Notes: a model not told the origin generated them from the sequence alone. Numbered from the stretch's first letter, positions 1 to 7,207 are shown. The stretch: DNA of 16,403 nucleotides from Pseudomonadota bacterium (GCA_023428085.1 JAEYZK010000328.1:1-16403), one strand, 5' to 3'. Numbers and translations are program-made.

Positions 1-200
1 GCCCGGCGCACCCGGGCGTCGGCGTCGCGCTGGGCGACGAGGAGCGCCGCGGTCCCGTCGCCGCCGCGGCGCGCTGCGGCCCGCACGCCCGCCACCCGGG
101 CCTCGGGATCGGGAGAGCTCACGTCCCCCCTGGGTCCGCAGGCGAGGACGGCGGGGAGGACCCCGAGGGCGAGCATCCGGAGCGTCCGCATCGCCCGCAT
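1..200 (-). CDS. Partial HEAT-repeat-like lipoprotein, N-terminal 66 residues
   Basis: Reading leftward from an ATG at 200, the frame stays open to the window edge. It begins with a basic stretch (MRAMRTLR), a hydrophobic core, and a lipobox-like VLAC at residues 18-21, so Cys21 would be lipidated after signal peptidase II cleavage. The mature part reads PDPEARVAGVRAAARRGG and then a second similar block (QRDADARVRR). This A-R-rich helical spacing is typical of HEAT or HEAT_2 repeats, which serve as protein-binding scaffolds. A second ATG at 191 could equally be the start, and neither has a clear Shine-Dalgarno sequence. The gene is divergent from the aldo/keto reductase across about 130 bases. 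The lipoprotein call is fairly firm; the HEAT assignment rests on fewer than 40 residues, and most of the protein lies outside the window. Confidence 0.55.
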   Translation of the reverse strand, partial: MRAMRTLRMLALGVLPAVLACGPRGDVSSPDPEARVAGVRAAARRGGDGTAALLVAQRDADARVRR

Positions 201-330
201 GGTCGCCGGTCGTCGGCCGGGGCGCAAGGGCGTCGGTCGCCTGTCCACGGTCCACGGTTGTGAGTTGCCGGCGCCGTTCGGGCGGCAATAACAGAGGACG
301 CGAACCGCCAACCCTCCGAGGTGGACCCCC

Positions 331-1419
331 ATGACATCGCTCTCGCGCTACCACCTGCTGGGCCGCTCCGGGCTGCGGGTCAGCCCGCTCGCGCTGGGCA
401 CGATGACGTTCGGGACGGAGTGGGGCTGGGGCAGCCCGCGGGAGACCGCCCACGAGCTGCTGGCCCGCTACCTGGACCACGGCGGCAACTTCATCGACAC
501 CGCCGACGGCTACACCGGCGGCACGAGCGAGTCCTTCATCGGCGCCTACTTCCAGAAGGCCGGCGGGCGCGACCGCGCCGTGATCGCCACGAAGTACACG
601 CTCGGCGCGACCCCGGGCGATCCCAACAGCGGCGGCAACGGCCGCAAGGCGATGTTCCGCGCGCTGGAGGGGTCGCTCCGGCGGCTCGCCACCGACCACG
701 TCGATCTCTACTGGATGCACGCCTGGGACACGGTCACTCCGGTCGAGGAGGTCCTGGCGTCGTTCGCGGACCTCGTCCGCCAGGGCAAGGTCCGGTACGC
801 GGGGTTCTCCGACGTGCCCGCCTGGTACTTCGCCCGGGCGCAGACGCTGGCCGCGCGCGAGGGCCTGCCGCCGATCATCGGGCTCCAGCTCGAGTACTCG
901 CTCGTGGAGCGGAACATCGAGCGCGAGCACGTACCGGCGGCGCTGGCGCTCGGCGCGTCGGTCGTCGCCTGGAGCCCGCTCGCCTCGGGGCTCCTCACCG
1001 GCAAGTACGCGCGCGCGGGCGTGAAGACGAGCGGCGCGGGCCGGCTCGCGGCGCTGCAGGACTCGGGCAACCCGGGCTTCGAGAAGCTCTTCACCGAGCG
1101 CAACTGGACCATCGTCGAGGCGCTCGCCGCGGCGGCGAAGGAGCTGGGGCGTCCGGCGGCCCAGGTCGCCCTCTCCTGGGCGCTGCGCCGGCCCGGGATC
1201 GGGGCGCTCATCCTGGGAGCGACGAAGCCGGAGCAGCTCGCGCAGAACCTCGGCGCGCTCGAGCTCGTGCTGCCGGACGAGGTGACCCGGCGCCTCGAGG
1301 AGGTCTCCCGCCCCGAGCTCGTCCACCCGTATCACTTCTTCGCGCGGTTCTTCCTCGGCATGTGGTCGGGCGGCACGGACGTCCGGGCCGAGCCGCCGTG
1401 GTTCCGGCCGGAGGGCTGA
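331..1419 (+). CDS. Aldo/keto reductase family oxidoreductase
   Basis: This encodes a cytoplasmic NAD(P)H-dependent carbonyl reductase of the aldo/keto reductase (AKR) TIM-barrel family, 362 residues, within the usual range for the YajO/Tas-like bacterial group. The N-terminal beta hairpin reads GRSGLRVSPLALGTMTFG. The catalytic tetrad is complete: Asp56 and Tyr61 in DTADGY, Lys88 in ATKYT, and His130 in YWMHAWD. A cofactor-loop motif, WSPLASGLLTGKY, lies around residues 214-226, and a helical C-terminus ends in an aromatic-rich stretch. GAGGTGG at 318-324 is a good ribosome binding site six bases before the ATG. The last 88 bases overlap, tail to tail, the 3' end of the opposite-strand pseudouridine synthase gene. 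The physiological substrate cannot be read from the sequence, and the gene has no co-directional neighbour that would suggest one. Confidence 0.93.
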   Translation: MTSLSRYHLLGRSGLRVSPLALGTMTFGTEWGWGSPRETAHELLARYLDHGGNFIDTADGYTGGTSESFIGAYFQKAGGRDRAVIATKYTLGATPGDPNSGGNGRKAMFRALEGSLRRLATDHVDLYWMHAWDTVTPVEEVLASFADLVRQGKVRYAGFSDVPAWYFARAQTLAAREGLPPIIGLQLEYSLVERNIEREHVPAALALGASVVAWSPLASGLLTGKYARAGVKTSGAGRLAALQDSGNPGFEKLFTERNWTIVEALAAAAKELGRPAAQVALSWALRRPGIGALILGATKPEQLAQNLGALELVLPDEVTRRLEEVSRPELVHPYHFFARFFLGMWSGGTDVRAEPPWFRPEG

Positions 1420-2351
1420 CGCCGCGGGAGGCCGCGGTCCCCTCCACCCCCGGCGGGGGTCCCCGGCCTCCGCCCGCCCGGCTCGTTGCGCGCCGCGGCC
1501 TCCCTGGACGGCCGCTCCGGCGGCGGCGCGGGCTCGGACCCTGGCACGGGCGGCGGCCCATGCCCGTGGCGGCGGGCGGCGCGCGGGAGCTTCCGGGGCA
1601 GCGGCGGCGTGGCGGCGACGCCCGGCGCGAGGCCGACCCGCTGTCGCATCGCCTTCACCTCGCTGGGCAGGAGCGCCCGGAACTCGCCCGCCCGGAGGCC
1701 CTCGACCGTCACCCCGCCGAACTCGGGCCGGTAGAGGCGCTGGACCTGGAGCCCCACCGCCTCGCAGAGCCGCTTCACGAGGTGGTACCGCCCCTCGCCG
1801 ACGACCACCCGGATCCAGACGTTCTTCTCCGCGTGCTCGTGGATCCCGACCTCGAGCGCGTGGGCCGGGCCGTCCTCGAGCCGCACCCCCCGCGCCATCC
1901 GCTCCAGCGCGCGCGGATCGGGCGCGCCGCGGACCTTCACGAGGTAGACGCGCTGGTGGCCGTAGCGCGGGTGGGCGAGCCGGTTCGCGAGCTCGCCGTC
2001 GTCGGTGAACACCACCGCCCCCTCGGCGTCGTAGTCGAGCCGGCCGACCGAGAACACGCGGGCGCGAACGCCGGCGAGGTACTGGAGCGCCGTCGGGCGC
2101 CCATCCGGATCGGCGGCGGTGGTGACGCAGCCCGGCGGCTTGTAGAGCAGGAAGTAGCTCTTCGCCTCGGGCCGCGAGACGAGCTTGCCGTCCACGGTGA
2201 CGAGATCGGCCTCGGGGTCGACCTTGGTGCCGAGCTCGGTCACCGTCTTCTGGTTCACCTTGACGCGGCCGGCGGTGATGAGCTCCTCCGCCTTGCGGCG
2301 CGAGGCGACGCCGCTCGCGGCGAGGAACTTCTGGAGCCGATCCTGCGCCAC
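1332..2351 (-). CDS. rluB: RluB-type 23S rRNA pseudouridine synthase with long C-terminal tail
   Basis: The enzyme isomerises uridine to pseudouridine in large-subunit rRNA (the RsuA/RluB/E/F family). An S4 RNA-binding domain covers about residues 1-55 (RLQKFLAASGVASRRKAEEL, GRVKVN). The catalytic domain follows, with the signature GRLDYDAEG, whose Asp is catalytic (residue 106 from this start), and then DDGELANRLAHP. I chose the GTG at 2351, which gives 339 residues, because GGTGGGG lies seven bases upstream and the product then begins MAQDRLQ, as in homologues. A GTG at 2372 would add seven residues and overlap scpB. It starts one base after the scpB stop, so the two are probably translationally coupled. 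About 95 C-terminal residues, rich in Pro, Arg and Gly and ending NRAKK, lie beyond the catalytic fold. They are presumably disordered and run 88 bases into the opposite aldo/keto reductase gene. Confidence 0.9.
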   Translation of the reverse strand: MAQDRLQKFLAASGVASRRKAEELITAGRVKVNQKTVTELGTKVDPEADLVTVDGKLVSRPEAKSYFLLYKPPGCVTTAADPDGRPTALQYLAGVRARVFSVGRLDYDAEGAVVFTDDGELANRLAHPRYGHQRVYLVKVRGAPDPRALERMARGVRLEDGPAHALEVGIHEHAEKNVWIRVVVGEGRYHLVKRLCEAVGLQVQRLYRPEFGGVTVEGLRAGEFRALLPSEVKAMRQRVGLAPGVAATPPLPRKLPRAARRHGHGPPPVPGSEPAPPPERPSREAAARNEPGGRRPGTPAGGGGDRGLPRRQPSGRNHGGSARTSVPPDHMPRKNRAKK

Positions 2352-2352
2352 C

Positions 2353-3480
2353 TTAGGTCCCCACCTTCTCACCCGTGTCCGTGCCCGGGCCCGCCTTCGA
2401 CTCCGCCTGCCCTGCGCGTGGGCCCGGCGCAGCAGGGCCGGAGTCGAAGGGCTCGGGCGGAACGGCCTCAGGCGCCGCGTCCGCGAGGGGCAGCCCGGCG
2501 TCTGCCGCCTCCTTCTTCTTGTCCCCCAGGGCCTCCGCCGCCGCGCGGCTCTTCTCGTCGGCCTCGGCGATCGCCCGCTCGAGCTCGTCGAGCGCCGCGT
2601 CGCCCTCGGCCCGCTTCGCCTCGAGCGCGGCGCGCGCCGCGGGATCGGAGAGCTCGTCCACGATCCCGGCGATGCCCGGGAGCTGCTCCGGCGCCTCCTT
2701 CTCGACGATCTCGCGGTGCTCCTCCGAGAGCTCGTGGAACTCGCGCAGCGTCGGCAGCGAGGCGAGGTCCTTGAGCGCGAAGAACTCGAGGAACTCCTTG
2801 GTCGTCCCGTAGAGCATCGGCCGGCCCGGCTCCTCCTTCTTGCCCAGGATCTTGACCAGCCGCCGCTCGAGCAGCGCCTTCAGGACCGCGCCGCAGTCCA
2901 CGCCGCGGACCTCCTCGACCTCCGGCCGCGTCACCGGCTGGCGGTACGCGACGATGGCGAGCGTCTCGAGCGCCGCGCGGGTGAGGCGCTGCGGCTTCAC
3001 CTTGAGGAAGCGCCGCGCGTAGGCTGCGTTGAGGGGCGACGTCCGGAGCTGCCAGCCGCCGGCGACCTCGTGCAGGACGATGCCGGAGAGGCCCTCCCGG
3101 TAGGTGCCGGAGAGCTGATCGAGCGCCTTGGCCACGCGCTCGACCTCGAGCCCGGTCGCCTGGCGGAGCTCCTCCGGCGTGAGCGGGCGCTCGGCCAGGA
3201 AGAGCAGCGTCTCGATCACCGTCCGCGCCCGCCCCTCGCCGAGCCGCTTCGCCTCGGCGGCGAGCTTCTCGAACGGCTCCTCCTTCTCCTCCTGCCGGTC
3301 CTCGGGGACGTCGATCTGCGCCGACTCGACCTCCTCGAGCGCGGGGTCGCCGCCCTTCGCCTCCTCGGCCGCCTGGAGCGCGGAGAGCTCGTCGGCGGAG
3401 ACGGAGGGCGAGGCCTCGGGGGCGGCGGACGCGTCGGGCGCCGCGGCCGCGGCGTCGCGATCGTCGGATTCCTGGTTCAC
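2353..3480 (-). CDS. scpB: Segregation and condensation protein B (ScpB)
   Basis: ScpB is the winged-helix (kite) subunit of the SMC-ScpAB condensin that compacts and segregates chromosomes. The conserved core covers about residues 84-255: TVIETLLFLAERPLTPEEL opens the first winged helix, LTRAALETLAIVAYRQPVTR the second, and GRPMLYGTTKEFLEFFAL closes the fold. The start is a GTG at 3480 whose bases overlap the scpA stop (GTGA), with GGAGGA just upstream; this signals tight translational coupling. At 375 residues it is about twice as long as a typical ScpB. It carries an acidic, Ala-rich N-terminal extension of about 80 residues and an acidic, helical then Pro-rich C-terminal extension of about 120. 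Both look disordered or coiled. The family call is secure; the role of the extensions is unknown. Confidence 0.95.
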   Translation of the reverse strand: MNQESDDRDAAAAAPDASAAPEASPSVSADELSALQAAEEAKGGDPALEEVESAQIDVPEDRQEEKEEPFEKLAAEAKRLGEGRARTVIETLLFLAERPLTPEELRQATGLEVERVAKALDQLSGTYREGLSGIVLHEVAGGWQLRTSPLNAAYARRFLKVKPQRLTRAALETLAIVAYRQPVTRPEVEEVRGVDCGAVLKALLERRLVKILGKKEEPGRPMLYGTTKEFLEFFALKDLASLPTLREFHELSEEHREIVEKEAPEQLPGIAGIVDELSDPAARAALEAKRAEGDAALDELERAIAEADEKSRAAAEALGDKKKEAADAGLPLADAAPEAVPPEPFDSGPAAPGPRAGQAESKAGPGTDTGEKVGT

Positions 3481-4388
3481 CTGTAGTCCTCCTGGGCGCC
3501 GGGCGTCACGGGGGCGTCGTCGCCCAGCGTGTCGCGGGCCTCCACGATGATCTCCGCCCCGGGGCCGGCCTCGTCGAGGGCAGCCTGGTAGATGCGGATG
3601 AGCCGGAGCTTCGCCATCTCGAGGATGGCGAGGAACGTGGTGAGCACGTTGGCGCGGGTGTTCCGGCGCTCGGGCGGGCCGGAGAGCAGGTCCTCGAACG
3701 TCGCGCGCCGCTGCAGCCGCAGCACGTCGGCCACCCGGCTGATGGCGTCGGTGATGCTGAGCCGGTCGGTGACCACCTCGCGGACCGTCTCCGGCTTCGC
3801 GCTCTTCAGGGCGCGATCGAGCGCCTCGATGAGCTTGAAGACCGACACGTCGGCGAGCCCCTCGGGCCCCTCCGGCGAGGCGGGGCGCTCGACGCGCACG
3901 CGCCGGGTGAACACGGTCCGGTCGAGGATGTCGCGGCTCCCGAGCTCCTCGCCGGCGGCGCGATACTTCTGGTACTCGAGGAGCCGCCGCACGAGCTCCG
4001 CGCGCGGGTCCACCCCCGCGTCCTCCGCGGGCGTGTCCTCCGCCACCTCGGTGCGCGGGAGGAGCAGCTTGCTCTTCATGAGCAGGAGCTGCGCCGCCAT
4101 GTGCAGGAACTCGCCGGCGACGTCGATGTCCAGCTGCTGGAGCGCCTTGAGCGTCGCGAGGTAGCTCTCGGTGATCGCCGCGATGGGGATGTCGAAGAGA
4201 TCGACCTCGTGCTCCTTGACGAGGTGCAGGATGAGATCGAGGGGCCCCTCGAACGGCGGCTCGCCGGGCTTGAGCGGCGGCAGGCGGACGCGGAAGGCTT
4301 CCGCGGCGGCGCGGGCGGTCGCGTCGACCTCGGGGGCTGCGTCGAGGGACGCGCCCGAGGAAGCCTCTCTGTGACCGTTCCTCGCCAT
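3477..4388 (-). CDS. scpA: Segregation and condensation protein A (ScpA, kleisin)
   Basis: ScpA is the kleisin that bridges the SMC heads and binds ScpB in bacterial condensin. The 303-residue product has an N-terminal extension of about 45 residues. Then comes the diagnostic kleisin N-domain FEGPLDLILHLVKEHEVDLF with DIPIAAITESYL. A helical middle follows, with the MAAQLLLMKSKLLLPR stretch that is highly typical of ScpA. A C-terminal winged helix (FLAILEMAKLRLIRIYQ) docks on the SMC cap. It starts at an ATG at 4388, with no strong Shine-Dalgarno sequence visible. The gene lies 102 bases downstream of trpS, separated from it by two palindromic repeats, and overlaps scpB by four bases. ScpAB next to trpS and a pseudouridine synthase is a familiar arrangement in deltaproteobacterial-type genomes. 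Confidence 0.95.
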   Translation of the reverse strand: MARNGHREASSGASLDAAPEVDATARAAAEAFRVRLPPLKPGEPPFEGPLDLILHLVKEHEVDLFDIPIAAITESYLATLKALQQLDIDVAGEFLHMAAQLLLMKSKLLLPRTEVAEDTPAEDAGVDPRAELVRRLLEYQKYRAAGEELGSRDILDRTVFTRRVRVERPASPEGPEGLADVSVFKLIEALDRALKSAKPETVREVVTDRLSITDAISRVADVLRLQRRATFEDLLSGPPERRNTRANVLTTFLAILEMAKLRLIRIYQAALDEAGPGAEIIVEARDTLGDDAPVTPGAQEDYR

Positions 4389-4413
4389 CCGACGATTCGC
4401 CCCGCGTCCTCTC

Positions 4414-4446
4414 CCGTTCGTGCTTCGACAGGCTCAGCACGAGCGG
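4414..4446. repeat. REP-like palindromic element, copy A
   Basis: An imperfect 10-bp stem (4414-4423 with 4437-4446, one G/T mismatch) encloses the 13-base loop TTCGACAGGCTCA. The loop is the reverse complement, with one difference, of the loop in copy B, so the two elements lie in opposite orientation. The sequence resembles the widespread intergenic element with a core like TTCGACAAGCTCAG, seen scattered in many proteobacterial and related genomes. That resemblance comes from general knowledge and was not searched. Confidence 0.75.
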
Positions 4447-4456
4447 ATACGAAAGC

Positions 4457-4489
4457 CCGCTCGCCCTGAGCTTGTCGAAGGGCGAGCGG
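4457..4489. repeat. REP-like palindromic element, copy B, next to trpS stop
   Basis: A perfect 10-bp GC-rich stem (CCGCTCGCCC at 4457-4466 and GGGCGAGCGG at 4480-4489) encloses the loop TGAGCTTGTCGAA. It begins one base past the trpS stop codon on the minus strand. It could work as a terminator or as an RNA-stabilising hairpin at the trpS 3' end, but no T tract follows. It pairs with copy A, ten bases away in inverted orientation, in the style of bacterial interspersed mosaic or REP doublets. Confidence 0.8.
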
Positions 4490-4490
4490 T

Positions 4491-5492
4491 CTAGCCCAGC
4501 GTGAGCTTCATGGCCTGCCGGACCTGCGCCATCGTCGCCTCGGCGACGGACCGCGCCTTGCGGGTCCCGAGCTGGACGAGGTCGTCCACGTCCTTCGGCT
4601 TCGCGAGCAGCGCCTCGCGCCGCTCGCGGATCCGCTCCTGCTCCGGCAGGAGCCGCTCGAGCAGCTTCTTCTTGCAGTCCACGCAGCCGATCCCGGCGGT
4701 CCGGCAGTTCGTGTCCACCCAGGAGATGGTGTCCGGGGTGCTCGTCACCTTGTGCAGGTAGAAGATGCCGCAGACGTCCGGGTTGCCCGGATCCTGGCGG
4801 CGCTTGCGGGCGGGATCGGTCACCGCGCCCATGATCTTCTTCTTCGTGCTCTCCGGGTCCTCGCCGAGGTCGATCGTGTTGCCGTAGCTCTTCGACATCT
4901 TCCGGCCGTCGGTGCCGAGGATCTTCGGCGCCTCGGTGAGGAGCGGCAGCGGCTCGGGGAAGATCTCGCCGTAGTGGGAGTTGAAGCGCCGGACGATCTC
5001 GCGGGCGAGCTCGAGGTGCGGGACCTGGTCGACGCCCACCGGCACCCGGGTCGCCTTGTAGAGGATGATGTCCGCGGTCTGGAGCACCGGGTAGCCGAGG
5101 AACCCGTAGAGCGCGAGATCACGGTCGGTGATGTTCTCGCGGAGCTCCTTGTACGACGGCGAGCGCTCGAGCCAGCCGACGGGCGTGATCATGCCGAGGA
5201 GCACGAACAGCTCGGCGTGCTCCTTCACCTCGCTCTGGACGAACAGCGTGGCCTTCTGCGGGTCGATCCCGGCGGCGATGAAGTCCACGAACATCTCGCG
5301 CTCGGCCGCCTTGATGACGCCGGGGTCGTGGTACTGCGTCGTGAGCGCGTGCCAGTCGGCGCTGAAGAAGAAGCACTCGGCCTCGGCCTGGAGCCGGACC
5401 CAGTTCGCGAGGGCGCCGTGGAGGTGCCCGATGTGGAGGCGGCCGGTGGGCCGCATGCCGCTGACGACGACTTGGCGAGGGGGGGTGGTCAT
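4491..5492 (-). CDS. trpS: Tryptophanyl-tRNA synthetase with likely 4Fe-4S site
   Basis: A class Ic aminoacyl-tRNA synthetase of 333 residues that charges tRNA-Trp in the cytoplasm. The Rossmann-fold signatures are exact: HIGH at residues 20-23 and KMSKS at 198-202. TGRLHIGH and GVDQVPHLELAREI are typical of TrpRS. Cysteines at 241, 263, 270 and 273 form C-x21-C-x6-C-x2-C with the segment TAGIGCVDCKK. This closely parallels the C-x22-C-x6-C-x2-C cluster-binding site known in the Thermotoga maritima enzyme, so a 4Fe-4S cluster near the anticodon-binding region is probable. The ATG at 5492 lies 14 bases after the M50 protease stop and has no Shine-Dalgarno sequence, so coupling to the upstream gene is likely. 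The REP-like copy B follows the stop immediately. Confidence 0.97.
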   Translation of the reverse strand: MTTPPRQVVVSGMRPTGRLHIGHLHGALANWVRLQAEAECFFFSADWHALTTQYHDPGVIKAAEREMFVDFIAAGIDPQKATLFVQSEVKEHAELFVLLGMITPVGWLERSPSYKELRENITDRDLALYGFLGYPVLQTADIILYKATRVPVGVDQVPHLELAREIVRRFNSHYGEIFPEPLPLLTEAPKILGTDGRKMSKSYGNTIDLGEDPESTKKKIMGAVTDPARKRRQDPGNPDVCGIFYLHKVTSTPDTISWVDTNCRTAGIGCVDCKKKLLERLLPEQERIRERREALLAKPKDVDDLVQLGTRKARSVAEATMAQVRQAMKLTLG

Positions 5493-5506
5493 GGGAGGGT
5501 CCGAGC

Positions 5507-6193
5507 CTACGCCGCGATGCCGTTGATGACGAGGCTGTAGAACGAGAGCACGAAGTTCTGGGCGGGCCGGAGGACCGTCCACAGGAGCGGCGGGCCGTCG
5601 GGGCCTGCGGGGATGTAGAGCAGCGCGATCAGGACGAGCGGCCCGAACGCCCGGAAGCGCTCCCAGCCCGCCTGCAGGCGGCGCGGGAGCACGTGGCCGA
5701 CGAAGTGGCTCCCGTCCAGCGGAGGCAGCGGGAGGAGGTTGAAGATCGCCAGGACGACGTTCACCACCACGAAGGCCTTGAGGAGCAGCTCCGCCGGGGC
5801 GTCGCGCACGACGAGGTTCGGCGCGAAGCGCAGGAGCAGCCCCCACGCGATCGCGGCCACGAGCGCGAACGCGAGGTTCGAGATCGGCCCCGCGAAGCTC
5901 ACGAGCGTGTCGCCCGTGGACATCTTCACGCCGCGGCGGAAGTTCGCGGGGTTGACCGGAACGGGCTTCGCCCAGCCCAGCGGCGAGACGCCGGCGATCG
6001 TCATCACCAGGGGGACGACGATGGTCCCGATGAGATCGATGTGCGGGATCGGGTTGAGCGTGAGGCGCCCCATCCGCGCGGCCGTGTCGTCCCCGAGCCG
6101 GTACGCGGTCCACGCGTGGGCGAACTCGTGCACCGTCAGGGAGAGCAGGACGACGATGAAACCGGGTAGTGCCTTGGCAAGATCAAACCCCAA
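5507..6193 (-). CDS. M50 family (site-2 protease) intramembrane metalloprotease
   Basis: A polytopic membrane zinc protease of the rhomboid-unrelated S2P/SpoIVFB-like M50 family, group of short YwhC/FtsH-neighbour-type proteins, 228 residues. Residues 12-26 hold the first membrane helix ending in the zinc motif HEFAH (22-26). NPIPHID follows at 48-53. PLPPLDG at 156-161 supplies the third zinc ligand, Asp160. Hydrophobic stretches at about 54-70, 100-122, 138-155 and 183-195 support several membrane segments. I chose the TTG at 6193 because AGAGGA lies six bases upstream and a promoter-like pair sits just before it. A TTG at 6247 would add 18 residues but coincides with the apparent -35 box. 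It probably forms a two-gene unit with trpS. The substrate is unknown; this subgroup has no visible PDZ domain. Confidence 0.92.
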   Translation of the reverse strand: MGFDLAKALPGFIVVLLSLTVHEFAHAWTAYRLGDDTAARMGRLTLNPIPHIDLIGTIVVPLVMTIAGVSPLGWAKPVPVNPANFRRGVKMSTGDTLVSFAGPISNLAFALVAAIAWGLLLRFAPNLVVRDAPAELLLKAFVVVNVVLAIFNLLPLPPLDGSHFVGHVLPRRLQAGWERFRAFGPLVLIALLYIPAGPDGPPLLWTVLRPAQNFVLSFYSLVINGIAA

Positions 6194-6218
6194 CGCAAGT
6201 CCTCTCAAGAAAAGCGGT

Positions 6219-6247
6219 TCTTTAGCCCAGCGGGCGCGCCGGGTCAA
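6219..6247 (-). promoter_or_regulatory. Candidate sigma-70 promoter for the M50 protease-trpS unit
   Basis: On the minus strand TTGACC (6247-6242) matches five of six bases of the -35 consensus. After exactly 17 bases comes TAAAGA (6224-6219), which matches three of six of the -10. A start point near 6212 would give a leader of about 19 bases containing AGAGGA before the TTG start at 6193. The local sequence is also less GC-rich than its surroundings. Spacing and layout fit well; the -10 is weak. Confidence 0.45.
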
Positions 6248-6307
6248 CGCACGCCTCGGGTGCGCGAAAACGTTCAGCTCCCGGGGGCGGGGCTCGTTCG
6301 CGGGGGC

Positions 6308-7207
6308 TCAGGCCCGCGGGTGGAACCGCGCGTGCAGCCGCTTCACGTGGCTGCGGTCCACGTGCGTGTAGATCTGCGTCGTCGTCACGTCGGCGTGGCC
6401 CAGCATCGCCTGGACGGCGCGGAGATCCGCGCCGCCCTCGAGCAGGTGGGTCGCGAACGAGTGGCGGAGCTTGTGCGGCGAGATCGCCCGGCGGATCCCG
6501 GCGACGCGCGCGTGGCGCCGGAGGAGCTTCGCGAACCCCTGCCGCGTGAGCCGCCGCCCGCGCGGCGTGACGAAGAGGTCCTTCGAGCGGCGGCCCTTGA
6601 GCAGCCGCTCGCGCGCGGTGGTGAGGTACGCCTTCACCGCCTCGACGGCCGGCGCGCCCACCGGCACGAGCCGCTCCTTGTTGCCCTTGCCCCGCGCGAC
6701 GAGGACCCGGCTCTCGAGATCGACGTCGTTGAGCTGGAGCCCGACGAGCTCGCTCACCCGCAGGCCCGTCGCGTAGAGCAGCTCGAGCATCGCGCGATCG
6801 CGGCGGCCGCCCGGCGTGCGCGGATCCGGCGCCTGGAGCAGCCGCTCGACCTCCTCCCGCCCGAGCAGCCCCGGCAGCGTCCGCGCGGTCCGCGGCGCGT
6901 CCACCTCGTCCGTCGGGTCGCCGGGCGCGAGCCGCTCGCCCACGAGCAGCTTGTGGAGCCCGCGGATCGCGGAGAGCGCGCGCGCCTGCGAGCGCGGCGA
7001 GAGCCCCGCGCGGACGAGCCCTGCGAGGTGCGCCCGCACCTCGGTCCGGCCGACCTGCTCCCACGAGGTGACCCCCATCTTTCCGAGCGCGTCGAGGTAC
7101 GCGCGGACGTCGCGGCCGTACCCCTCGACGCTGTTCTCGGCGAGCCCCTTCTCCACGCGGAGGTGGGCGAGGTAGAGGTCGAGCGCGGGGTCGAGGGGAG
7201 ACGGCAC
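6308..7207 (-). CDS. xerD: Tyrosine recombinase XerD
   Basis: A 299-residue site-specific recombinase that, with XerC, resolves chromosome dimers at dif under FtsK control. The N-terminal SAM-like core-binding domain spans about residues 5-95. The catalytic domain has all six active-site residues: Arg150 (ATGLRVSEL), Lys174 (ARGKGNKERLVPV), His245 and Arg248 (SPHKLRHSFATHLLEGG), His271 (LGHADVTTTQIY) and the nucleophile Tyr280. These positions match E. coli XerD within one to two residues, which favours a housekeeping Xer protein over a phage integrase. XerC cannot be strictly excluded. The start is a GTG at 7207 without a clear ribosome binding site. It lies 77 bases after yciO and 114 bases before the protease start. 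Confidence 0.93.
   Translation of the reverse strand: MPSPLDPALDLYLAHLRVEKGLAENSVEGYGRDVRAYLDALGKMGVTSWEQVGRTEVRAHLAGLVRAGLSPRSQARALSAIRGLHKLLVGERLAPGDPTDEVDAPRTARTLPGLLGREEVERLLQAPDPRTPGGRRDRAMLELLYATGLRVSELVGLQLNDVDLESRVLVARGKGNKERLVPVGAPAVEAVKAYLTTARERLLKGRRSKDLFVTPRGRRLTRQGFAKLLRRHARVAGIRRAISPHKLRHSFATHLLEGGADLRAVQAMLGHADVTTTQIYTHVDRSHVKRLHARFHPRA

Noticed and set aside
201..330. Promoter boxes in the lipoprotein/reductase gap (TTGCCG at 265, CAATAA at 286)
   Set aside because: Spacing is 15 bases and both boxes are poor, so I could not separate them from background. A small direct repeat of TCCACGG near 244-257 also seems incidental.
321..2774. 817-residue plus-strand open frame across the reductase, rluB and scpB
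   Set aside because: It is out of frame with the aldo/keto reductase and antisense to two recognisable genes. The composition is Arg/Pro/Ala shadow sequence typical of alternate frames in GC-rich DNA.
4389..4440. Coding sequence upstream of scpA, whose minus-strand reading begins MLSLSKH
   Set aside because: This peptide is what the REP-like hairpin encodes by chance, and its frame differs from scpA, so it is not an N-terminal extension.
6308..7207. Tyrosine recombinase as the integrase of a mobile island
   Set aside because: Residue positions match chromosomal XerD closely, neighbours are housekeeping genes, and no attachment-site repeats or tRNA gene were seen.
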